Shown piece after piece: positions 1-4,766 of a stretch of DNA of 7,575 nt. The first letter of the stretch is position 1. Every line of letters begins with the position of its first letter. The stretch covers positions 1 to 7,575 of the forward strand of contig CALFLJ010000040.1 of assembly GCA_937880335.1 (NCBI GenBank). The letters run 5' to 3'. A model generated the notes under the pieces. The model saw nothing but the letters and a program-made list of their open reading frames with translations, was not told the origin of the DNA and made no database searches. The position numbers were made by a program, and so were the translations under genes. The stretch is from an uncultured Succinatimonas sp. GTDB taxonomy: Bacteria; Pseudomonadota; Gammaproteobacteria; Enterobacterales; Succinivibrionaceae.

Positions 1-1
1 T

Positions 2-166
2 ACCCATTTAGTAAGAGCTGCTTTTTCTTGCGTGCAGAAACTCCATGCATTTATAGAGGAAATTACCAGAAATTTTGGACCGTGCCAGTCCTCCTTGGTT
101 TTAAAAAAAGAATTTCCTCAACGTGAGGCTTTAGCCTTGAAGGCACAGATTTTAAAGAAAATATAA
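2..166 (+). CDS. C-terminal end of an unidentified gene (5' end outside window)
   Basis: The frame starting at base 2 stays open for 54 codons and ends at TAA 164-166, 27 bases before the nifU start. The translation is mostly helical in character and ends REALALKAQILKKI. It contains two cysteines, one in FSCVQKLH and one in NFGPCQSS. I do not recognise the family. The short gap to nifU and the absence of a visible terminator suggest it is the gene upstream in the same operon. Cysteine biosynthesis or Rrf2-type regulator genes often sit there, but nothing in the residues proves either. Another frame is also open over the first ~125 bases, so the reading frame rests on its extent to the stop and its spacing to nifU. 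Confidence 0.5.
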   Translation, partial: THLVRAAFSCVQKLHAFIEEITRNFGPCQSSLVLKKEFPQREALALKAQILKKI

Positions 167-193
167 AGAAACTGAAAATAAAGGAACACATTT

Positions 194-436
194 ATGTGGG
201 ATTACACTGATAAAGTTAAAGATCATTTCTTACATCCACGCAATGCTCGCGTTATTGAAGATGCCAACGGTGTAGGTGACGTAGGCTCTATCATTTGTGG
301 TGATGCATTACGTCTAATGTTAAAGATTGATCCTGTCACTGATACTATTACAGATGCAGCCTTTCAGACTTATGGCTGTGGCTCTGCTATCGCATCTTCT
401 TCAGCTTTAACTGAGATGCTAATGGGTAGGATATAG
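194..436 (+). pseudogene. nifU: NifU N-terminal scaffold fragment, cut off by a frameshift
   Basis: NifU is the scaffold on which NifS-derived sulphur and iron are built into [Fe-S] clusters. This ORF starts at ATG 194 behind an AAGGA at 181-185. It gives the canonical NifU opening (MWDY..KVKDHF..PRNA) and two of the three scaffold cysteines, C35 in SIICGDAL and C62 in YGCGSAIA. After ALTEMLMG (residues 71-78) it reads two foreign codons and stops at TAG 434-436. In intact NifU this helix continues for about 12 more residues into DIVDYLGGLPPEKMHC. That sequence is present here from base 430, but one frame away. The fragment alone lacks the third scaffold cysteine and both downstream domains. 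It is either a true pseudogene or an assembly or sequencing error. Confidence 0.85.
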
Positions 437-1071
437 TAGATTACTTAGGTGGTCTTCCTCCTGAGAAAATGCACTGCTCCGTCATGGGACGCGAGGCATT
501 AGATGCCGCAATTGCCAATTACCATGGTCAGACTTATGAAAATTCTCATGATGACGGTGAACTGGTATGCCATTGTTTTGGTGTCGGTATTAATAAGATT
601 AAAAAAGCTGTTTGGGAAAACCATTTGACCACTGTTGAAGAGGTTACCAATTATACCAAGGCCGGTGGTGGTTGCGGTTCTTGCCGTATGCGTATTGAGG
701 AGATCATAGACGAGGTTTGGGTTGATCTTGAAAAATGTGGCGTACCTCGCCCAGGTTATGTTCCAACTCCAATCCCATCTATCACAATTTCAACCGCTTC
801 TGCAGCTGCCGCTGCTGTTAAAGCTGCTGTAGATGAGAAGACCCGTACCTCTCCAATTTATAATGATTGTGAGAAGATTTTAAAGCAAATCTCTCAGGGA
901 CTTGAGGAAGATGGTTCTAAGGTTGAATTAGATACTATAAGTGGTACCGACGTCGTTGTTAAGTTAGAAGGTCCGGCATCTAAGGGTATGATGAGAGATA
1001 TGACTTTAGACTTTATTGCCAAGAAGTTATCTGACGGTACCGGACGTGCCATTAAAGTTTTGACAAGATAA
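430..1071 (+). pseudogene. nifU: NifU remainder: third scaffold Cys, [2Fe-2S] domain, degenerate Nfu domain
   Basis: NifU homology resumes at base 430 (DIVDYLGGLPPEK). The first ATG in frame is 469, which would give a 200-residue protein, but it has no convincing Shine-Dalgarno site. Residue C3 of MHCSVMG is the third scaffold cysteine. The central BFD-like [2Fe-2S] domain has all four ligands, C34 and C36 (LVCHCFG) and C69 and C72 (GGGCGSC). Adding 103 gives 106, 137, 139, 172 and 175, which are the Azotobacter vinelandii NifU positions as I recall them; this fixes the missing stretch at 12 codons. An alanine-rich linker (about residues 108-121) leads to an Nfu-like C-terminal domain (about 132-200). 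Its usual CxxC is replaced by A170 and G173. The stop overlaps the nifS ribosome-binding site. Confidence 0.85.
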
Positions 1072-1080
1072 GGGAAAAAA

Positions 1081-2331
1081 ATGGATACAAATAATTTAGG
1101 TGCAGGCTTAGGCGGCATTTATCTTGATAACAATGCGACAACTCAAATCGATCCACAAGTAGTTGAGGCAATGTTACCTTATCTTAATGTCTACTTTGGT
1201 AATGCATCATCTCAGCATGGATATGGAGTTCCAGTTGAGAAGGCTATTATGAAAGCTCGTGAACAGGTAGCTGATTTCTTAGGTGCAGAATATCCTGATG
1301 AGATTATCTTTACCTCATGTGCAACTGAGTCTGACAATACAGCCTTATGGTCAGCATTATGGTCTCAGCGTGGTAAGGATGAGATCATAACAACTCCAGT
1401 TGAGCACCCTGCCATAATGCAGACCTGTGATTTCCTCTCTACTCATGGAGCAAGTGTCAAGTATTTAACCGTAAGCAAGAGTGGTGATCTTGATTTAAAT
1501 GAGTTTGAGTCCTTATTGACTGAAAGAACCGCCTTAGCCTCTATTATGTGGGCTAATAATGAGACTGGTAATATTTATCCTGTTCCTGAGCTTGCCGAGA
1601 TTGCCCACCGTCATGGTGTAATGTTCCACACCGATGCTGTACAGGCTGTCTCTAAGATTCCTGTAGACTTAAAGAGCACTCACATCAATATGCTCTCATT
1701 CTCAGGTCACAAGATTCATGCTCCTAAAGGCATTGGTGTACTTTATGTCCGTCGTGGTACTAGATTTGTTCCTTTCATGAAGGGGGGGCATCAGGAGCGC
1801 GGTCGCCGTGCTGGTACAGAGAATGTTCCTTATATTGTTGGATTAGGTGTAGCCTGCGAGCTTGCTAAAAAGAACTTAGCTGTTGTTTCAACCCGAGTCA
1901 AAGAGTTACGTGACAGATTAGAAAAAGGTATTTTAAGTGCAATTCCTGAGTGTTTTGTAACAGGAGATGAAACCTCACGTACTGATAATACTTTAAATGT
2001 GGCTTTTAAATATGTCGAAGGTGAAGCAATTTTACTTATGTTAAATGAGTACGGTATTGCAGCATCCTCAGGTTCTGCCTGTTCATCTGAGTCATTAGAG
2101 CCATCCCATGTTATGAAGGCTATGGGAGTTCCATTCTCAGCTGCTCATGGTACTATCCGCTTCTCCTTATCCCGCTTTACCACACAGGAGGAGGTTGACA
2201 AGACAATTGAGGTTCTGCCATCAATTATTGAAAATCTGCGTAAACTCTCTCCTTTCTGGAAGCAGGGAAAGCCGGTAATTAAAGGCTTAGATCACGAGTT
2301 TGATGCCGACAGTACTGAGGTTAGAGCTTAA
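1081..2331 (+). CDS. nifS: Cysteine desulfurase NifS
   Basis: This 416-residue cytosolic, pyridoxal-phosphate enzyme takes sulphur from L-cysteine, releasing alanine, and passes it as a persulfide to the NifU scaffold. The fold-type I aminotransferase signature is complete. YLDNNATT is at residues 14-21, and VEHPA holds H109, which stacks on the cofactor. HTDAVQ contains D185 and Q188, the Schiff-base lysine is K211 in SGHKIHAPKG, and the catalytic loop GSACSSESLEPS carries C334. GRRAGTEN (241-248) is also typical. Length is close to the family's ~400 residues. AGGGA overlapping the nifU stop serves as ribosome-binding site, nine bases from nifU's end, so the two are translationally coupled. 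With no nitrogenase genes seen, a housekeeping Fe-S role is the likely one. The ORF is intact although nifU beside it is not. Confidence 0.95.
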   Translation: MDTNNLGAGLGGIYLDNNATTQIDPQVVEAMLPYLNVYFGNASSQHGYGVPVEKAIMKAREQVADFLGAEYPDEIIFTSCATESDNTALWSALWSQRGKDEIITTPVEHPAIMQTCDFLSTHGASVKYLTVSKSGDLDLNEFESLLTERTALASIMWANNETGNIYPVPELAEIAHRHGVMFHTDAVQAVSKIPVDLKSTHINMLSFSGHKIHAPKGIGVLYVRRGTRFVPFMKGGHQERGRRAGTENVPYIVGLGVACELAKKNLAVVSTRVKELRDRLEKGILSAIPECFVTGDETSRTDNTLNVAFKYVEGEAILLMLNEYGIAASSGSACSSESLEPSHVMKAMGVPFSAAHGTIRFSLSRFTTQEEVDKTIEVLPSIIENLRKLSPFWKQGKPVIKGLDHEFDADSTEVRA

Positions 2332-2341
2332 GTATGTTTTG

Positions 2342-2370
2342 AAAGGGCTTTGTTTACTAAAGCCCTTTTT
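2342..2370 (+). terminator. Intrinsic terminator of the nifU-nifS operon
   Basis: A perfect 10-bp stem AAAGGGCTTT / AAAGCCCTTT (2342-2351 and 2359-2368) with a 7-base loop, running into a T-tract at 2366-2370, begins 11 bases after the nifS stop. Confidence 0.9.
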
Positions 2371-2611
2371 GAAAATTCAATTAAATTAAACAGATATTAC
2401 TATTCCTTCCTTTTTATTTTATCTCTATTTATTTTCGATGCTTGATTTGTAGATCTATCTACAGGTAGAGAAATTCCTCTGCGATTTTGTAGCAGCAATT
2501 CTTTTCTATTATTAGATTTTATGAGCGCTTGAATTTATCTATGTCCTTAGTGTAGAAAATTCATCGAAATATGTTTCTTTACTTTTCTCTATTCAATTTA
2601 AAGCTTCTAAC

Positions 2612-2722
2612 AGTTTTATCCCTTTAAAAACAGGGAGTCCATTCGGACCGGAATTATAAATGCGTGAACGTGATCAGAAGAATAGGTCTCAATCCCTTTA
2701 AAAACAGGGAGTCCATTCGGAC
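2612..2722 (-). CRISPR. Minimal CRISPR array: two repeats, one 37-base spacer
   Basis: Two identical 33-base stretches (2618-2650 and 2692-2724) lie exactly 74 bases apart. Read on the minus strand, the upstream copy extends to a 37-base repeat (2722 down to 2686) that begins GTCCGAATGGACTCCC and ends AAAGGGATTGAGAC. It has two small hairpins, GTCC-GAAT-GGAC and TCCCT-N8-AGGGA, and the ATTGAGAC end resembles the ATTGAAAC-type 3' handle common in type I and III systems. The second copy (2648-2612) is perfect except for its last bases, AAAACT in place of TGAGAC. Such 3' decay is typical of a leader-distal terminal repeat. The spacer is 2649-2685. The bases CG before both repeats also match, so the repeat may be 39 and the spacer 35. 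No cas genes are in the window. Confidence 0.65.
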
Positions 2723-2957
2723 CGTGCTTTTACTTTTTTATTTTAAATTTCAATAAGTAATTTTGGCTATTTTTGCAAAAAATTATCATAAAAAAGTTAA
2801 CTGATCTATAGATTTAAATTTATGTGTTTAAGTATGGATAAAAGATGTTAAATTGTATGTATTTATTGCAAATAACATTAATTATAATATCCATATTTTT
2901 ATAGGATTAAGCCTGAGCTTATGAAACGTATATGCAAACTAAATTTTCATATAGTAT
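2723..2957 (-). promoter_or_regulatory. Putative CRISPR leader
   Basis: About 235 bases of very AT-rich, gene-free DNA lie directly upstream of the first repeat in the minus-strand reading, starting right behind the araD terminator. Position, composition and the intact state of the adjoining repeat fit a leader. I see no confident promoter: TTGCAA, 17 bases, TATTGA just before the repeat is only a weak candidate. Confidence 0.4.
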
Positions 2958-2988
2958 AAAAAAGCTTGTTGGCATAAAACCAACAAGC
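2958..2988 (-). terminator. Intrinsic terminator of araD
   Basis: On the minus strand GCTTGTTGG (2988-2980), a 7-base loop and CCAACAAGC (2972-2964) form a perfect 9-bp stem followed by six T (2963-2958). It lies 25 bases past the araD stop. Confidence 0.9.
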
Positions 2989-3013
2989 ATTACTTGTGGT
3001 AAAAAAACTATAA

Positions 3014-3742
3014 TTAGAGTGTGTGAACTTTAGAGGTATTACCTTGACCATAGTAAGCATTCTTACCATGTTTTCTTAAATAGTGTTTATCAAGTAAAAC
3101 CTGCTGCATAGGATCGATTTCGCCACAGAGTTTTAACATCATGGTATGGAAAGCCATGAATGCCAACTCCTCTAATACAACAGCATTGTAAACTGCATTA
3201 GCAGGTGACTTGCCCCAGGTGAACGGACCGTGGGAATTTACTAAGCATGCAGGTACATCCTTAAACTCAATTCCTCTTTGCTTGAAGGTTTCTACAATAA
3301 CCTTGCCAGTCTCAAGTTCATAAGCACCTTTTATTTCCTCTTCGGTCATTCTGCGGGTGCAAGGAACTGGACCATAGAAATAATCAGCACCAGTGGTACC
3401 TAAAGCAACAATATCACGACCTGCCTGGGCAAAGGATGCGGCATAACGTGAGTGGGTATGTACAACGCCCATAATATCTTTAGAGGCACGATAAAGCTCT
3501 AAGTGAGTATCTGTATCAGAAGATGGATTTAGATCACCCTCGACCTTTTCGCCAGTCTTAAGATCGACAACTACCATATCATCAGCTGTCATATCTTCGT
3601 ATTCAACTCCAGAGGGTTTTATTACCATAAGACCTGCATCACGATCGATACCTGAGACATTTCCCCAGGTATAGGTGACTAAATTGCGTTTTGGTAATTC
3701 GAGATTAGCTTTGAATACTTCTTTCTTAAGCTCTTCTAACAT
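3014..3742 (-). CDS. araD: L-ribulose-5-phosphate 4-epimerase (AraD family)
   Basis: This 242-residue cytosolic zinc enzyme of the class II aldolase/adducin fold converts L-ribulose 5-phosphate to D-xylulose 5-phosphate, feeding arabinose into the pentose phosphate pathway. The sequence is close to E. coli AraD as I remember it (231 residues), and equivalents fall at the same numbers. TWGNVSGIDR is at 25-34 and KPSGV at 42-46; D76 is in PSSDT. H95 and H97 (VHTHSR) and H171 (SHGPF) are the zinc ligands. D120 is in GADYFYG and Y229 is in the AYYGQ end, followed by nine extra residues. The ATG has GAGAGGA (3748-3754) five bases upstream. No araA, araB or transporter is nearby, so the E. coli paralogues SgbE and UlaF (same reaction, other sugars) cannot be excluded. 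DKHYLRKHG favours AraD. It has its own promoter, operator and terminator. Confidence 0.93.
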   Translation of the reverse strand: MLEELKKEVFKANLELPKRNLVTYTWGNVSGIDRDAGLMVIKPSGVEYEDMTADDMVVVDLKTGEKVEGDLNPSSDTDTHLELYRASKDIMGVVHTHSRYAASFAQAGRDIVALGTTGADYFYGPVPCTRRMTEEEIKGAYELETGKVIVETFKQRGIEFKDVPACLVNSHGPFTWGKSPANAVYNAVVLEELAFMAFHTMMLKLCGEIDPMQQVLLDKHYLRKHGKNAYYGQGNTSKVHTL

Positions 3743-3803
3743 AGTTGTCCTCTCTGAATTTATTTTAAGGGTTCAAATTATTCTATGTGTATTTTAGATC
3801 TAA

Positions 3804-3819
3804 TCGTAACCGTTTGCGA
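3804..3819. promoter_or_regulatory. LacI/GalR-type operator candidate upstream of araD
   Basis: TCGTAACCGTTTGCGA is an imperfect 16-base palindrome with the central CG of LacI/GalR-family operators. It fits the form GNAANCGNTTNC fully. It covers the start site predicted from the araD promoter, a position where a bound repressor would block transcription. The regulator is not in the window. Confidence 0.5.
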
Positions 3820-3826
3820 TATTGCA

Positions 3827-3854
3827 ATAATAAAAAAATTATTATTGCAGTCAA
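3827..3854 (-). promoter_or_regulatory. Predicted sigma-70 promoter of araD
   Basis: On the minus strand TTGACT (3854-3849) and TATTAT (3832-3827) are separated by 16 bases, each one or two mismatches from consensus. Transcription would start near 3820, leaving an untranslated leader of about 75 bases. The spacer lies within a perfect 11-bp inverted repeat TGCAATAATAA / TTATTATTGCA (3823-3833 and 3839-3849). A weaker alternative, with TAGAAT as -10, lies downstream of the operator. Confidence 0.5.
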
Positions 3855-3855
3855 G

Positions 3856-3878
3856 CTCACAAAATTGGGGTTTGTGAG
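3856..3878. repeat. Perfect 8-bp inverted repeat over the yfcH stop codon
   Basis: CTCACAAA (3856-3863) and TTTGTGAG (3871-3878) flank a 7-base loop. The yfcH stop codon is part of the stem, and the arm ends two bases upstream of the araD -35 element. It could be the yfcH terminator, although the T-run follows only about 15 bases later. It could instead be an activator site centred near -47 of the araD promoter. Confidence 0.4.
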
Positions 3879-4696
3879 AAATTAAAACCGTAAATTAAAA
3901 GCTTTTGCGGTTTTATTTTTTGATTAACTAAAAGTAATTGCCCTCGCTTGTCTAGCTTTAAAAATAATCCAGGAATTTTAAGTGTAAATTTAGGATGATT
4001 TTTTTGAGCTAGACTTAAAACTTCGTTTACTTTTAGATATTTATCAGAACAAAGATTTACGGTACCAAAAACTTTTCTGGTTAATATGAGCTCTAAGGCA
4101 TATGCAAGATCTTGATTTAAAATATATGGTACATAGTTAGTTTGGCCCAATATTTTTATTCTTGGTATGAATTTTAGAAGAGATACTAGTCCTCCGCCAT
4201 TTCCTAAAACAACCCCAAGCCTTAGAAATGTGACATTAGAGAAATGTAATGAAGCTTTTCTTTCAATACTTTTACACATAAAAGAATAGTCATTATTATC
4301 AATATCTCCATTTTCATCACACAGATAAGGAGCGTTATTGCCACTTTTATAAAGTCCTGTAGCTGAGGCCTGTAGAAAATGTATTTTAGATATGTCTCTA
4401 TCTTTATAGTTTTCATAAAGATATTCGATCATATCAAGACGAGAGGATAAAATTGTCTTAAGTCGGGACTTAGTTAATGGATAGGTGGAAATTCTTGCGC
4501 CAGCAAGATTTATTATGGCATCAACCCTAGGAAGGGGGTCACCAATTTTTAATACTTCAATACTATCAGGAAAATTTAAGTTCTTTTTAACAGTTTTCTT
4601 ATGTGTTAAAACCGAGATCTTGTAGTTTTTTAAAGCCAGATAAGAGATAAGACTACGACCAACAAGACCACTACCTCCGGGGATTAAAACATGCAT
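3857..4696 (-). CDS. yfcH: YfcH-like SDR-fold protein (TIGR01777 family, nucleotide-sugar epimerase-like)
   Basis: This 279-residue cytosolic protein of the extended SDR superfamily has a Rossmann fold. The N-terminal GGSGLVG (residues 7-13) is the NAD(P)-binding glycine motif, INLAGA is at 62-67, SATGLY at 111-116, and RLGVVLGNGGG at 159-169. The C-terminal part (about 219-274) matches the DUF1731 tail, including QKIKPQKLLIYGFNF. The substrate is unknown for the family; names such as SulA homologue or epimerase rest on fold alone. The protein ends with TPIL, where homologues usually continue about ten residues (a helix like LEEAL), so the last helix is missing. ATG 4696 has GGAGA (4705-4701) four bases upstream. 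The gene follows pta across a hairpin that looks like pta's terminator, and I see only a weak promoter of its own. Confidence 0.85.
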   Translation of the reverse strand: MHVLIPGGSGLVGRSLISYLALKNYKISVLTHKKTVKKNLNFPDSIEVLKIGDPLPRVDAIINLAGARISTYPLTKSRLKTILSSRLDMIEYLYENYKDRDISKIHFLQASATGLYKSGNNAPYLCDENGDIDNNDYSFMCKSIERKASLHFSNVTFLRLGVVLGNGGGLVSLLKFIPRIKILGQTNYVPYILNQDLAYALELILTRKVFGTVNLCSDKYLKVNEVLSLAQKNHPKFTLKIPGLFLKLDKRGQLLLVNQKIKPQKLLIYGFNFSQTPIL

Positions 4697-4710
4697 AAGA
4701 TCTCCAATCT

Positions 4711-4745
4711 AAAAAGGGAACAAGCAAAAATACCTGTTCCCTTTT
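4711..4745 (-). terminator. Terminator between pta and yfcH
   Basis: On the minus strand AAAAGGGAACA (4745-4735) pairs with TGTTCCCTTTT (4722-4712) over a 12-base loop, ending in a T-tract at 4715-4711. It starts 21 bases after the pta stop and ends five bases before the yfcH Shine-Dalgarno site. Confidence 0.8.
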
Positions 4746-4766
4746 AAAACTTAAATAAATTTATTT

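Larger units (their letters stand above)
2371..3013. other. AT-rich intergenic region holding the CRISPR-like array; no protein gene
   Basis: No credible coding sequence is seen on either strand. From left to right it holds about 240 bases without clear function, except a 16-base palindrome TGTAGATCTATCTACA at 2448-2463. Then come the two-repeat array (2612-2722), an AT-rich leader-like stretch (2723-2957) and the araD terminator (2958-2988). The flanking operons point into it from both sides. Confidence 0.7.

Noticed and set aside
427..471. Programmed ribosomal frameshift in nifU
   Set aside because: About twelve conserved codons are absent at the junction and there is no slippery run there. 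Slippage could not restore the missing residues.
894..1118. Minus-strand ORF of 74 codons
   Set aside because: It lies antisense across the nifU 3' end and the nifS start, has no family resemblance, and both sense genes are well supported.
2612..2722. REP/BIME-type or tandem duplication instead of CRISPR
   Set aside because: The intervening 37 bases are unrelated to the repeats, the repeat ends in a CRISPR-type handle, and the decay is confined to one end of one copy.
3856..3878. CRP-type site at the hairpin upstream of araD
   Set aside because: The arms face the wrong way (TCACA then TGTGA) compared with TGTGA-N6-TCACA.
4222..4416. Minus-strand ORF of 64 codons
   Set aside because: It is another frame within yfcH, rich in low-complexity Ile, Lys and Leu. 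yfcH itself has clear family motifs.
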